A DNA stretch of 64,000 nt from Streptoverticillium olivoreticuli subsp. olivoreticuli (GCF_003391135.1 NZ_CP031455.1:5502001-5566000), one strand, 5' to 3'. Counted from the first letter of the stretch, positions 42,935 through 51,980 are shown. Notes: a model not told the origin generated them from the letters alone. Numbers and translations: made by a program.

Positions 42935-44236
42935 TCAGTCCGGCACCTGGATGATCGGGAAGCTGCCAGTGCTCGTCGGGGCGGACTCCGGCAGCCAGAG
43001 CACGGCGATCGCCCCGCGCCCCTCCTCCGCCTCCGGGTCCGCGTTGCGGAAGGTGAGCCGCGCCCCGAGCACCCGTGCCTGGCCCGCGGCGATGGTCAGG
43101 CCCAGGCCGTGGCCCTTGCCCGCGCGGTCCGAGCTGCCGGTGCGGAAGCGGCTCGGGCCCTCCTTCAGCAGCTCCTCCGGGAAGCCCGGCCCGTGGTCGC
43201 GCACGCGCAGCACCCGGCCCTCCACGGTCACCTCGAAGGGCCCCTTGCCGTGCTTGGCGGCGTTGGCCAGCAGATTGCCGAGGATGCGCTCCAGACGGCG
43301 CGGGTCGGTGGAGACATAGGCGTCGCGCACGACCTTGACCTGTGCCTGGGGCTCGGCGATCCGGACCCTGCGGAGGACGAATTCGCCGAGCCGGATGTCC
43401 TGCATCTCGGCGCGCTCCGCGAAGCCGTCCAGCCGGGCGACCTCCAGGACGTCCTCGACCAGGGTGCGCATGGCCTGGGCGCGGTCCCTGACGAGCTCGG
43501 TGGGGCGGCCGGGCGGCAGCAGTTCGGCGGCGGTGAGCAGACCGGTGACGGGGGTGCGCAGCTCGTGGGCGATGTCGGCGGTGACCCGCCGCTCGGCCTC
43601 CAGCCGGTGCTGGAGCGCCTCGGCCATGCCGTCGACCGCCCGTGCCAGGTCGTCGGTCTCGTCCCGCACCCGCCCCCCGATGGCTTCGCGGACCCGCACC
43701 TCGGCGTCCCCGTCGGCGAGCTTGCGGGCGGCGGTGGCGGCCTTCCGCAGCCGCCGGGAGAGCTGGCCCCCGATGAGGATGCCCAGGGCGCAGCCGCCCA
43801 GCACCACCGAGACCGAGCCGATGATCAGCGCCCGGTCGAGGGCGTCGAGGATCGAGAAGCGGTCCTGGAAGCGGGTGTGGATCGAGAGGATCTTGCCGTT
43901 CCGCAGCGGGGTCGAGGCCCACACCTCGGGGGTGCCCTTGCCGCCGGAGTCCTGGAGGTAGGTGGCGCGCAGGCCCACGGCCGCGGCGTCCTTGAGCTGC
44001 TTGGGGAGCGCCGGGTCGTCCAGCTTCGCGTGGAGCATCAGCCGGTGGGTGCTCTCGTAGTAGCCCTGGGCGATCTGGACCCGCGAGTCCATCACGTCAC
44101 GGGCGTTGTCGAGCATGGACAGCCGCGCCGCGTTGTGCACGACCAGGCTCAGCGCGACGGCCACCAGCGCGCTGACACCGGCGATGGCGAGGCTGACCTT
44201 CCAGCGCAGACCGGTTCGGAGGGCCAGCTTCACCAC
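42935..44236 (-). CDS. cseC: Envelope-stress sensor histidine kinase CseC
   Basis: A 433-residue kinase with two TM helices (about 11-30 and 146-170), an extracytoplasmic sensor loop between them, then HAMP, HisKA (TADIAHELRTPVTGLL, phospho-His) and HATPase (GKGHGLGLTIA). It matches CseC of the S. coelicolor sigE operon, which responds to cell-wall damage from antibiotics such as vancomycin and phosphorylates CseB. It lies last in the sigE-cseA-cseB-cseC unit on the minus strand, 30 bp after cseB. Identification rests on operon context plus sequence resemblance from memory. Confidence 0.92.
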   Translation of the reverse strand: MVKLALRTGLRWKVSLAIAGVSALVAVALSLVVHNAARLSMLDNARDVMDSRVQIAQGYYESTHRLMLHAKLDDPALPKQLKDAAAVGLRATYLQDSGGKGTPEVWASTPLRNGKILSIHTRFQDRFSILDALDRALIIGSVSVVLGGCALGILIGGQLSRRLRKAATAARKLADGDAEVRVREAIGGRVRDETDDLARAVDGMAEALQHRLEAERRVTADIAHELRTPVTGLLTAAELLPPGRPTELVRDRAQAMRTLVEDVLEVARLDGFAERAEMQDIRLGEFVLRRVRIAEPQAQVKVVRDAYVSTDPRRLERILGNLLANAAKHGKGPFEVTVEGRVLRVRDHGPGFPEELLKEGPSRFRTGSSDRAGKGHGLGLTIAAGQARVLGARLTFRNADPEAEEGRGAIAVLWLPESAPTSTGSFPIIQVPD

Positions 44237-44266
44237 GGGAGACCCCGGTGGTTCACCATCGGGAGG

Positions 44267-44968
44267 TCAGCCTCTGAGCTTGTAGCCGAAGCCACGGACC
44301 GTCTCGATGCGGTCCTGGCCGATCTTGCCCCTGAGCCGCTGCACATGGACGTCGACGACGCGGGTGTCGCCGCCCCAGCCGTAGTCCCAGACCCGCTCCA
44401 GGAGCCGGTCGCGGGAGAGCACGGTGCCCGGCGCCGCGGAGAACTCCAGCAGCAGCCGCATCTCCGTCGGGGTCAGGGCCACGGGCTCGCCGGCCTTGTG
44501 CACCTCCATGCCCTCCGTGTCGACCTCCAGGTCGCCGAAGCGCAGCACACCGCCCTCGAGCGGCTCGGGGTCGTCGGCCGCGCCGCCGGAGCCGCCGGCG
44601 TGCCCGAAGCGCCGCAGCACGGCCCGTATCCGGGCGACGAGCACGGCACCGTCGAAGGGCTTGGTCACATAGTCGTCGGCTCCGGCCTCCAGGCCGAGCA
44701 CGACATCGATGGAGTCCGCGCGCGCCGACAGCATGATCACGGGCACGGTCGACTCGTCACGGATCCGGCGGCACAGGCTCACCCCGTCCAGCCCCGGCAC
44801 CATGACGTCGAGCAGGGCGATGTCGGGCCTGCGGGCGCGGAAGCGCTCCAGCCCCAGCAGCCCGTCGGGCACCGCGGTCACCTCGAAGCCGTCGCGCTCC
44901 AGCGCCAGCTGGGTCGCCTCGCGGATGACGTCGTCGTCCTCGACGAAGAGCACATGCGTATCGGCCAC
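44267..44968 (-). CDS. cseB: Response regulator CseB
   Basis: A 233-residue OmpR-type regulator: receiver with phospho-Asp in IALLDVMVPGLDG and a C-terminal winged helix. It activates the sigE promoter when phosphorylated by CseC. GTG 44968 was chosen because it gives the VADTHVLFVEDDD N-terminus and follows the cseA stop codon by only 7 bp, with a GGAGGG run inside the cseA end. A longer frame to 45007 would overlap cseA and looks spurious. Confidence 0.93.
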   Translation of the reverse strand: MADTHVLFVEDDDVIREATQLALERDGFEVTAVPDGLLGLERFRARRPDIALLDVMVPGLDGVSLCRRIRDESTVPVIMLSARADSIDVVLGLEAGADDYVTKPFDGAVLVARIRAVLRRFGHAGGSGGAADDPEPLEGGVLRFGDLEVDTEGMEVHKAGEPVALTPTEMRLLLEFSAAPGTVLSRDRLLERVWDYGWGGDTRVVDVHVQRLRGKIGQDRIETVRGFGYKLRG

Positions 44969-44975
44969 GCTGCTC

Positions 44976-45638
44976 TCAGCCCTCCGTTCCCACGCTCGGG
45001 AGTTCACCCTTGTCGTTGTTGCCGCCGACCTTGCTGAAGTCGGTGTGCGTGCGACTGGCCTCGCGGAACTCGTTCCCCGACCAGTGGTACGTCATGACGT
45101 CCTCGCCCGACGCGCAGCACGCCGCGTCGCCGGGGCCGTAGACCTGCTTGGTGACCCGCAGGTCGCGGCGGTCTATCTCGGCGTAGACGGGCGGCTGCTC
45201 GGCCGTGAACACATTCTCGTACGAGTCGCCCTTGGCACGGTACACATACGAAGCGACCCCCAGGGAATCCCCACAGGTCAGCACGTTGACGACCACGTCG
45301 TTGCGGGAGCCCTCGGTGACCTGCCCGTAGATCACGTCGACGGGGTACTGGTTCTTCTCGCAGGGCTTGAGGTTCTTCTTGACCTGCTCGCTGACCTTGG
45401 GGTCGCTCTTGATCAGCTTTATGGCGTCTATCTTCCCCTGGGTGGGGACCGCCGACGCCGCGGGCATCCGGGTGGGCTTCGCCGCGGACTGGGTCTGCGC
45501 GGTGCCCTCCTTCCGTACGCCCTCACTGCCCGCCTCGCATCCGGCAAGCAGAAGACCGGCGGCCGCGGCCAATGCTGCGACCGTGCCGCCGGTGATCAGT
45601 GCCGGCCTGGTGGGAGCCGCCTTTTTCAGGCTGCGCAC
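44976..45638 (-). CDS. cseA: Lipoprotein CseA, modulator of sigE expression
   Basis: A 220-residue lipoprotein with signal sequence and lipobox LAGC, Cys34. The mature part has paired cysteines (KPCEKN, LTCGD, AACCAS) and a YHWSGNEFREASRTHTDFSKVGG C-terminus. In S. coelicolor CseA sits on the outer face of the membrane and dampens the CseB/CseC response. GTG 45638 (MRSLKK) overlaps the sigE 3' end by 13 bp, so its translation is coupled to sigE. Confidence 0.9.
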   Translation of the reverse strand: MRSLKKAAPTRPALITGGTVAALAAAAGLLLAGCEAGSEGVRKEGTAQTQSAAKPTRMPAASAVPTQGKIDAIKLIKSDPKVSEQVKKNLKPCEKNQYPVDVIYGQVTEGSRNDVVVNVLTCGDSLGVASYVYRAKGDSYENVFTAEQPPVYAEIDRRDLRVTKQVYGPGDAACCASGEDVMTYHWSGNEFREASRTHTDFSKVGGNNDKGELPSVGTEG

Positions 45639-46177
45639 CGTTCCTGCCCCCGCTCGTTGCGCTCAAGGGCGTGGAAGTCCAGGTCGCGGCTCTCCAGCTC
45701 CTGACGGAGCCGGGCCAGCGCCCGGTGCAGCGTGCTCTTGACCGTGCCGGTCGACATGCCGAGCGCCTCCGCGGTCTCCTCGGTGCTCATCTGCTCCCAG
45801 TGCCGCAGCACGACGACGCTGCGCTGCTTGGGTGCCAGGACTCCGAGGATGTCCATCAGCAGAGCGCGGTCGGCGTGCTGCTCCGTGCCGTCCTCGACGC
45901 AGGCGTCGGGGAGCTGCTCGGTGGGCACCTCGTCGAGCTTGCGGGCGCGCCACCACTCCGTACGAGTGTTGATCATGACACGACGGAGGTAGGCGTCGGC
46001 AAGCGACTTGTCCGCTATGCCTTCCCAGCGGCCGTACGTACGCACCAGGGCGGTCTGGAGGAGGTCCTGTGCGTCGATGGGGTCCGGAACGAGACGGCGG
46101 GCGCTGCGCAGGAGGGCGTCCTGACGGTTGCGCACGTACTCCTCGAAGTCCAGAACCTTGCTGCCGCTGCTGGCCAT
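45626..46177 (-). CDS. sigE: ECF RNA polymerase sigma factor SigE
   Basis: A 183-residue ECF sigma factor. Region 2 (FEEYVRNRQDALLRSARRLVPDPIDAQDLLQTALVRTYGRW) and region 4 (LAPKQRSVVVLRHWEQMSTEETAEALGMSTGTVKSTLHRAL) are both clear. SigE directs cell-envelope stress genes, and in S. coelicolor its level is set by CseB/CseC rather than by an anti-sigma factor. The ribosome site GGAGG is 7 nt before ATG 46177. The minus-strand hexamer TAGCGT (46246-46241) is a candidate -10 giving a leader of about 57 nt with a GCTGG/CCAGC hairpin. Confidence 0.96.
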   Translation of the reverse strand: MASSGSKVLDFEEYVRNRQDALLRSARRLVPDPIDAQDLLQTALVRTYGRWEGIADKSLADAYLRRVMINTRTEWWRARKLDEVPTEQLPDACVEDGTEQHADRALLMDILGVLAPKQRSVVVLRHWEQMSTEETAEALGMSTGTVKSTLHRALARLRQELESRDLDFHALERNERGQERCAA

Positions 46178-46509
46178 CTTGCAGCCTCCATTCCGCTTGC
46201 ATTCCCCGCGTCACGCTGGTGGTCCTCCAGCACGAGTAGGACGCTACGGAGGAGCTGTTGCGGCGCGATGTGCAGCAGCACTGCGGCTGGTGCACAGCTA
46301 TCCATAGGTTGTGTAACAGCGATGAGGGAAAGCCGAAGAAATGGGGCGCAAAGGGGGCTGCGCGCCTTTGCTTTGTTGCTGTGACGTGGGTGCCGGCCGT
46401 CGGACCGGGTGGGCCGCCCCCACGAGGTTCCGCCCCGGACCCGGACAGTGCTCCGCGGGGCCGGGGCCCCCGGGCCCGGCGCCCGCCCGGCCGTGCCAGG
46501 ATCGTGGTG
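46178..46509. other. 332-bp divergent region between sigE and mutY
   Basis: On the minus strand, a candidate -10 TAGCGT (46246-46241) and a leader hairpin (about 46214-46230) serve sigE. Towards mutY the sequence is an extremely G/C-rich run (46400-46500) without a clear promoter. A less GC-rich stretch with GGTTGTGTAACAGC lies at 46307-46320. No gene seen. Confidence 0.45.
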
Positions 46510-47406
46510 ATGACTGCCGCACCCACACCCGTCGACGCGTCCCTCCACACCCCCGTGATCGCGTGGTTCGAGACGCATGCCCGCGACCTCCCCTGGCGCC
46601 GCCCCGAAGCGGGCCCCTGGGGCGTGCTGGTCAGCGAGTTCATGCTCCAGCAGACGCCGGTCAGCCGGGTGCTGCCGGTGTACGAGCAGTGGCTCGCCCG
46701 CTGGCCGCGCCCCGCCGACCTCGCGGCGGAGCCGCCCGGCGAGGCCGTGCGGGCCTGGGGCCGGCTCGGCTACCCGCGGCGCGCGCTGCGGCTGCACGCC
46801 GCGGCCTCGGCGATCACCGAGCTGCACGGCGACGAGGTGCCGAGCGACCACGCCGAGCTGCTGGCGCTGCCGGGCGTCGGCGAGTACACCGCGGCGGCGG
46901 TCGCCTCGTTCGCGTACGGGCAGCGGCACGCGGTCCTGGACACCAACGTCCGCCGGGTCTTCGCGCGCGCCGTGAGCGGCGCGCAGTACCCGCCGAACGC
47001 CACCACCGCCGCCGAGCGGAAGCTGGCCCGCGAGCTGCTGCCGCGGAGCGAGCCGACGGCCGCCCGCTGGGCGGCGGCCACGATGGAGCTGGGGGCGCTC
47101 GTCTGCACGGCGCGCACCCCCGACTGCGCCCGTTGCCCGATCGCCGCCCGGTGTGCCTGGCGGGCGGCCGGTTCGCCCGCGCACGACGGCCCGCCGCGCC
47201 GCGGCCAGACCTACGCGGGCACGGACCGCCAGGTCCGGGGCAAGCTCCTCGCCGTCCTCCGCGAGGCCCTGGAGCCCGTACCGCAGCGGACCCTGGACGC
47301 GGTCTGGGACGAGCCGGTCCAGCGGGCGCGCGCGCTCGACGGCCTGGTCGCGGACGGCCTGGTGGAACCCCTGCCCGACGGTCTGTACCGGCTGCCGCTC
47401 ACGTAG
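46510..47406 (+). CDS. mutY: A/G-specific adenine glycosylase (short MutY)
   Basis: A 298-residue base-excision enzyme removing A mispaired with 8-oxoG. Catalytic Glu is in EFMLQQTPV, the HhH is LPGVGEYTAAAVASFAYG and catalytic Asp is in VLDTNVRR. The [4Fe-4S] cysteines are spaced C-x6-C-x2-C-x5-C (C199, C206, C209, C215). The C-terminal 8-oxoG-reading domain is much reduced compared with the about 350-residue E. coli protein. The start ATG 46510 is approximate: GTG 46507 and 46504 are adjacent, and AGG (46498-46500) is the only weak ribosome site. Confidence 0.93.
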   Translation: MTAAPTPVDASLHTPVIAWFETHARDLPWRRPEAGPWGVLVSEFMLQQTPVSRVLPVYEQWLARWPRPADLAAEPPGEAVRAWGRLGYPRRALRLHAAASAITELHGDEVPSDHAELLALPGVGEYTAAAVASFAYGQRHAVLDTNVRRVFARAVSGAQYPPNATTAAERKLARELLPRSEPTAARWAAATMELGALVCTARTPDCARCPIAARCAWRAAGSPAHDGPPRRGQTYAGTDRQVRGKLLAVLREALEPVPQRTLDAVWDEPVQRARALDGLVADGLVEPLPDGLYRLPLT

Positions 47407-47470
47407 TCCGGGGGCGCGCGCCCCCGGAGCATGTGACTTTCGGCAGGGGCGCGCGGGACCTTCGCACCGG

Positions 47471-47485
47471 TACGTTCGAGCGGTG
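47471..47485 (+). promoter_or_regulatory. Leaderless-type -10 element of the second sensor kinase gene
   Basis: TACGTT at 47471-47476, 6 nt, then GTG 47483. Confidence 0.5.
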
Positions 47486-49141
47486 AGCCGTAGACCCGCC
47501 CTGACCACGGTGCTTCCGGACACCCTGCTCTGGGTGGCGCTGGCCGCGCCCGGCTTCGCCGCGGCCTGGCTGGGGCTGAACACGCCGCGGCCCTGGTGGC
47601 AGTCGGCGGGCGGCGCCGCCGTCCTCGCCGTCGCCGTCGTGGCGTCCCGTACGCGTCCGGTGCTCGGGGTGCTGCTGGCCGCGGGCCTGGGCCTGGCGAC
47701 CTCGCCGTCGCTCTTCACGCTCTCGTACGGACCCGCGCTCGCCGCCCTCGCCTTCCTGCTCGGCCGCCGCTCGGCCGGGGCCCGCCCGGCGCTTTACGCG
47801 TTCGCGGCGACCGCCGCGGCGGGCACACTGCTGGTCGTGGGACGGGGCTTCGACCCCGTCATCGAATGGCTGGTCCTGACCGGCACGCTGCTGTTCGGGG
47901 CGGTCTTCCCCTGGCTGATCGGCCGCTACCGCCGCCAGGACCGCGAGCTGGTCGCCGCCGGGTGGAGCCGCGCGGCACAGCTGGAGCGCGAGCAGGTGAT
48001 CGTCGCCGACCGCGCCCGGCTGCGCGAGCGCGCCCGCATCGCCCAGGACATGCACGACTCCCTGGGCCACGAGCTGAGCCTGATCGCGCTGCGGGCGGGC
48101 GCCCTCCAGGTGGCGCCCGGCCTCGACGCGGAACAGCGCGCGGCCGCCGCGGACCTGCGCGGGGCGGCGGCGGACGCCACCGACCGCCTCCGCGACATCA
48201 TCGGCATCCTCCGCGACCCCACGACGACCCAAGCGGCACCGGTGCCCCCGCTGACCCCGGCGGACGAAACCATTCCGGCCCTGGTGCAGCGGGCGGCGGC
48301 CTCGGGGATGAGCGTGCGTCTGCGCCCCGCGCGCGGGGCGGACGGCCCCGCCGTCCCCGTCATGGTCGAGCGTGCCGCCCACCGCGTCGTACAGGAAGCC
48401 CTCACGAACGCCGCCAAGCACGCCCCCGGCGCGGACGTCACCGTGACCGTCGAGCACGGCGTGGACGAGACGGCCGTGACCGTCGTCAACGGACCGCCAC
48501 CCGCCGCGCACCCCTCCGCCTCCGGCGGCTCCGGCACCGGACTGCTCGGGCTGCGCGAACGCGCCGCGCTGGCCGGCGGCACCTTCTCCGCGGGCCCGCA
48601 CGACGGCGGCTTCCGCGTCTCGGCACGCCTGCCCCACACGCCTCCCGCGCCCGCCGGGGAACCGGAAGCGCGGAACACCGGCGAGGCCGAGGCCCTCACC
48701 GCCGCCTCGGCGGCCGGGGACCTCGACGCGTTCGCCCGCGCGCGACGCGTGTCACGGCGGCGCATCGTCGTGCCGTTCGCCGTCGTCGGAGGCTGCGCCG
48801 CCGTCTTCGTCACGGCCGCCTTCGGGTGGTACGCCTACATCAAGGCGCACTCCGTGCTGAAGCCCGCCGACTACGCCGCGCTGCGCGTCGGCGCGCCGTA
48901 CGAGGCGGTCGCGCCCGTACTGCCCGACCGGCGTGTCGCCGACCCGCCGGTCAGACGGACCGTCGCGCCGCCGCCCGCCGGGGCACAGTGCCGCTACTAC
49001 CGGGCCAGCGGCGAGCTCTTCGTCAGCGTCGACCACTTCCGGCTCTGCTTCCAGGACGGCCGGCTGGTGGCGAAGAGCCGCATCCCGCGGGTCGGCACGG
49101 CCGAGGTCGTGGAACAGGAGGAGAAGGAGTGGGTGCGGTGA
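47483..49141 (+). CDS. NarL-family sensor histidine kinase with C-terminal membrane-tethered ectodomain
   Basis: A 552-residue protein. The N-terminal five or so hydrophobic helices are followed by the HisKA_3 box (ARIAQDMHDSLGHELSLI, His191) and a HATPase ending GTGLLGLRERAALAGG. After the kinase comes a linker, another TM helix (about 428-452, IVVPFAVVGGCAAVFVTAAF) and an outside domain of about 100 residues. That domain starts with YAALRVGAPYEAVAPVLPDRR and contains two Cys (QCRYYRASGELFVSVDHFRLCF), resembling SmpA/BamE-type modules. An added ectodomain after the kinase is unusual. GTGA overlaps the response-regulator start. Confidence 0.88.
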   Translation: MSRRPALTTVLPDTLLWVALAAPGFAAAWLGLNTPRPWWQSAGGAAVLAVAVVASRTRPVLGVLLAAGLGLATSPSLFTLSYGPALAALAFLLGRRSAGARPALYAFAATAAAGTLLVVGRGFDPVIEWLVLTGTLLFGAVFPWLIGRYRRQDRELVAAGWSRAAQLEREQVIVADRARLRERARIAQDMHDSLGHELSLIALRAGALQVAPGLDAEQRAAAADLRGAAADATDRLRDIIGILRDPTTTQAAPVPPLTPADETIPALVQRAAASGMSVRLRPARGADGPAVPVMVERAAHRVVQEALTNAAKHAPGADVTVTVEHGVDETAVTVVNGPPPAAHPSASGGSGTGLLGLRERAALAGGTFSAGPHDGGFRVSARLPHTPPAPAGEPEARNTGEAEALTAASAAGDLDAFARARRVSRRRIVVPFAVVGGCAAVFVTAAFGWYAYIKAHSVLKPADYAALRVGAPYEAVAPVLPDRRVADPPVRRTVAPPPAGAQCRYYRASGELFVSVDHFRLCFQDGRLVAKSRIPRVGTAEVVEQEEKEWVR

Positions 49142-49806
49142 CAGGAGCGGCCATCAGGGTTCTGATCGCGGACGACGAGGCGATGATCCGGGCGGGCGTA
49201 CGGGCCATCCTCGGCGCGGACCCCGGCATCGAGGTGGTCGCCGAGGCGGCGGACGGCCGGGAGGCGGTGGAGGCGGCACAGGCGCACCGCCCCGACGTCG
49301 CGCTGCTGGACATCCGGATGCCCCGGCTGGACGGCCTCGCCGCGTGCGAGGAGATCCGCCGCACCACACCGGGCACGGCCGTCGCCATCCTCACCACCTT
49401 CTCCGAGGACGCCTATATCTCCCGCGCCCTCGGCGGCGGGGCCACCGGCTTCCTCCTCAAGTCCGGCGACCCGTACGAGCTGATGGCCGGCGTGCGCGCG
49501 GTGGCCGACGGCGGTGCCTATCTCTCCCCCAAGGTCGCCCGGCACGTCATCGCCGAGCTGGGCGGCGAGCGGATGACGCGCGGCACCGCCGCGCGCGCCC
49601 GCACCGCCGGGCTGACGGCCCGCGAGCGAGAGGTGCTCGCCCTGCTGGGGGAGGGGCTCTCCAACGCCGGGATCGCTCGGCGGCTGCACCTCGTGGAGGG
49701 CACGGTCAAGGGCTATGTGAGCGCGGTCCTGGACCGGCTGGAGGTCGGCAACCGGGTGCAGGCCGCGATCATCGCGTACGAGGCCGGACTGGTCACCGGC
49801 GACTGA
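49138..49806 (+). CDS. NarL/LuxR-family response regulator
   Basis: A 222-residue regulator with receiver Asp in VALLDIRMPRLDG, the conserved Lys in FLLKSGDPYE and a LuxR HTH (LTAREREVLALLGEGLSNAGIARRLHLVEGTVKGY). GTG 49138 overlaps the kinase stop codon in a GTGA, so the pair is translationally coupled. Targets are unknown; the neighbouring genes (PPOX-fold protein, PAP2 phosphatase) may or may not belong to its regulon. Confidence 0.92.
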   Translation: MTGAAIRVLIADDEAMIRAGVRAILGADPGIEVVAEAADGREAVEAAQAHRPDVALLDIRMPRLDGLAACEEIRRTTPGTAVAILTTFSEDAYISRALGGGATGFLLKSGDPYELMAGVRAVADGGAYLSPKVARHVIAELGGERMTRGTAARARTAGLTAREREVLALLGEGLSNAGIARRLHLVEGTVKGYVSAVLDRLEVGNRVQAAIIAYEAGLVTGD

Positions 49807-49825
49807 CCGGGGTGGAATGGGGATC

Positions 49826-50308
49826 ATGAGCGAGACGGAGCAACGGCCCCCGGGCGAGATCAGGGCGGCCCTCGACGCGCACACGACCATGACCCTGGCC
49901 TACGCCGACGAGGACGGCCCACAGGCGTGCGCCGTCCTCTACGCGAGAGGGGAGACCGCCGACGGCGGCCCCGCCCTCCTCTTCGTCACCTCGGTCACCA
50001 CCCGCCATGGACGCGCCCTCCTCGACGGGGGGCCCGTCGCCTTCACCGTGCAGCGTGACGGCCAGGTGTGGACCGCCCTGACGGGCATTCAAGGCCGGGG
50101 CGTGTGCCGCCGCCTGGAGGGCACGGACCGTGAGGCGGGGTGGCGTGCGTACGGCACGCGCCACCCCTACGTGGACCGGAACGAGAAGCTCCGGCAGGCG
50201 ATGGAGCGCACCGATCTGTGGGAGCTGCGCCCCGAATGGCTGCGGCTTGTCGACAACGGCCAGGGCTTCGGTCACAAGACGGAGTGGACTCACCACCCCA
50301 TCGTGTGA
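49826..50308 (+). CDS. Pyridoxamine 5'-phosphate oxidase-fold (FMN/F420-binding split barrel) protein
   Basis: A 160-residue protein of the PPOX-like split-barrel type: TMTLAYADEDGPQACAVLYA start, LLFVTSVTTRHGRALLDGGPVAFTV core and RHPYVDRNEKLRQAM. Such proteins bind FMN, F420 or haem; the cofactor cannot be determined here. ATG 49826 has TGGGG just upstream; ATG 49817, three codons earlier, is also possible. It follows the response regulator by 19 bp and converges on the PAP2 gene with 7 bp between stop codons. Confidence 0.82.
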   Translation: MSETEQRPPGEIRAALDAHTTMTLAYADEDGPQACAVLYARGETADGGPALLFVTSVTTRHGRALLDGGPVAFTVQRDGQVWTALTGIQGRGVCRRLEGTDREAGWRAYGTRHPYVDRNEKLRQAMERTDLWELRPEWLRLVDNGQGFGHKTEWTHHPIV

Positions 50309-50315
50309 ACTGCCG

Positions 50316-50897
50316 TCACGCCTTGACGAGTACGCTCCACCGGCCACCGCTCCACCGCTCCACCAGCCGGGTGCCGGGGCGTACGAGCAGCCGGGCGGCC
50401 AGCAGCGCGACGATGGCCCCGAGCAGCAGGCCCACGGCCACGTCGTGCGGGTAGTGCACGCCGAGGAAGACACGGGAGAACGCCACCAGCAGCGCCATGG
50501 GCACCACCAGCCACGCCGCGACCGGGCGCGCCAGGACGATTCCGGTCGCGAGGGCGGCGGCCAGCGTGGCGTGGTTGCTGGGGAACGAGTAATCGGTCGG
50601 CGCCGGGCACGCGGCGATCGAGGTGACCGCGTGCGCCACCGCCCGGCACGGCCGCACCTCGTCGACCAGGGCCTTCACGATCTCGCTGATCACGTACGCC
50701 ACGGCCGTGCCGACCGGCACCAGGAGCGTGAGCGCGACCTCGCGCGCGCCGCGCCGCCGGGCCAGCCACCAGACCACGACGGCCACGGCCATCAGCAGCA
50801 ACAGTCCGGCCTGGGTGCCGACTTCCGCGAGGGTGTGCACCCAGCCCGGTGTGGAGTGCGCGTAATCGGTGATGTCACGGTAGAGATCGTCGTCCAT
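50316..50897 (-). CDS. PAP2-superfamily membrane phosphatase
   Basis: A 193-residue protein with about five TM helices. All three phosphatase motifs are present: KALVDEVRPC (KX6RP), PSNH in YSFPSNHATLAAAL and SRVFLGVHYPHD (SRX5HX3D). Members remove phosphate from undecaprenyl pyrophosphate, phosphatidic acid or related lipids at the outer membrane face. MDDDLYRD from ATG 50897 is the most natural start; a longer frame to 50936 crosses a minus-strand TACGCT -10-like hexamer 9 nt before this ATG. A role in lipid-carrier recycling is inference. Confidence 0.9.
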   Translation of the reverse strand: MDDDLYRDITDYAHSTPGWVHTLAEVGTQAGLLLLMAVAVVVWWLARRRGAREVALTLLVPVGTAVAYVISEIVKALVDEVRPCRAVAHAVTSIAACPAPTDYSFPSNHATLAAALATGIVLARPVAAWLVVPMALLVAFSRVFLGVHYPHDVAVGLLLGAIVALLAARLLVRPGTRLVERWSGGRWSVLVKA

Positions 50898-51070
50898 GAT
50901 CAATGGAGCGTACGGAATGTCACCCCCGCACCACATCGGGCGATCGGCATGCGGCGCGTCTGACTTTCGTCAGGTATCGACAACGGGAATGCCCTCGTCA
51001 CGCGGGCAGATGATGGGAAAAGTAAGCACCCACCCGGCGGGTATTGGCTGGTGCCCTGCCCGATCTCTCG

Positions 51071-51085
51071 TAGAGTCTTCGCGTG
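51071..51085 (+). promoter_or_regulatory. Leaderless-type -10 element of the anchored protein gene
   Basis: TAGAGT at 51071-51076, 6 nt, then GTG 51083. A TTGGCT at 51044-51049 is 21 bp upstream. Confidence 0.55.
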
Positions 51086-51913
51086 GGATCACTGCGCAAT
51101 CCGATCGGGCCGCTTCCCTCCTCCATCTATTGGCGGCGGAGGGCAGTTGCGCTTGGCCTGCTCGGCCTTCTCGTACTGCTGGGGTTGTGGATGCTCACCC
51201 TCGGGGGTGACGGGGGCTCCGGCAAGGACCAGAGCAAGGGCTCCTCGGACGGAAAGGGCCCGTCGGACACGACCATCACGCCCGGCCCGGTTCCGTCGGG
51301 CACGTATTACAGCCAACGGCCCGGCGGCCGGGGCGACTCGGGCACGGGCGGCAGCGGTGGCGTCGCGAACGACCACGGCGACGTCAGCGGCTCCGGGGGC
51401 TCCGGCGGTGGCACGGGCGGCTCCGGAGCCGGCGGCTCCGGGGGCTCCGGTGGCGGCAACGGCGCCCTGGGCACCGGAGACGGCAAGGCCGTCCCGGCGA
51501 ACTCCTCGCTGCCCGACTGCACGTCAGGATCCGTGCGCCTGGCGGTGCGCAGCGTCAAGGACTCCTACGGTCCCGACGAGAAGCCGAAGTTCGAGATCGT
51601 GGTGAAGAACTCCGGTAGCAAGGCGTGCAAGGTCGACTTCGGATCGGCGGCGGCCACGCTCACCATCACTGCCACCGGCGGCGACGACCACATCTGGTCC
51701 TCCGGTGACTGCCCGCGCGGCAAGGGCCCCGTGCTGATCGAACTCCCCGGCTCGGGCGAGACGAAGCGGACGCTGGAGTGGAACCGTGAGCGCAGCGCCC
51801 CGCAGTGCGGGACGCCGTCCGGCGGTGGTGCCGTGGGTGACGGCACGTATCGCGTGGAGGTCAAGATCGCGGGCGTGACCGAAAAGTACGAGTTCACCCT
51901 GAACAAGGGCTGA
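51083..51913 (+). CDS. Membrane-anchored protein with Gly/Ser-rich stalk and BsuPI-like Ig-fold domain
   Basis: A 276-residue type II membrane protein. Cytoplasmic residues 1-20 precede a TM helix (AVALGLLGLLVLLGLWMLTL). A flexible Gly/Ser/Asp stalk (residues about 45-145) follows. The outside domain (about 148-276) begins at a Cys (LPDCTSG) and is beta-rich (FEIVVKNSGSKACKVDFGSAAATLTI ... HIWSSGDCP). This resembles BsuPI/DUF4232-type domains. The leaderless -10 element fixes GTG 51083. Repeats of GGSGG in the stalk make it prone to length change. Likely a cell-surface adhesion or inhibitor protein, but no ligand is known. Confidence 0.75.
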   Translation: MGSLRNPIGPLPSSIYWRRRAVALGLLGLLVLLGLWMLTLGGDGGSGKDQSKGSSDGKGPSDTTITPGPVPSGTYYSQRPGGRGDSGTGGSGGVANDHGDVSGSGGSGGGTGGSGAGGSGGSGGGNGALGTGDGKAVPANSSLPDCTSGSVRLAVRSVKDSYGPDEKPKFEIVVKNSGSKACKVDFGSAAATLTITATGGDDHIWSSGDCPRGKGPVLIELPGSGETKRTLEWNRERSAPQCGTPSGGGAVGDGTYRVEVKIAGVTEKYEFTLNKG

Positions 51914-51980
51914 TCTCCGGGGCTTCGCCCCTGGCGGGTGTCTCTGGACGGGCTGGATGTGCGGGCTGCGGTCCGCGAAA

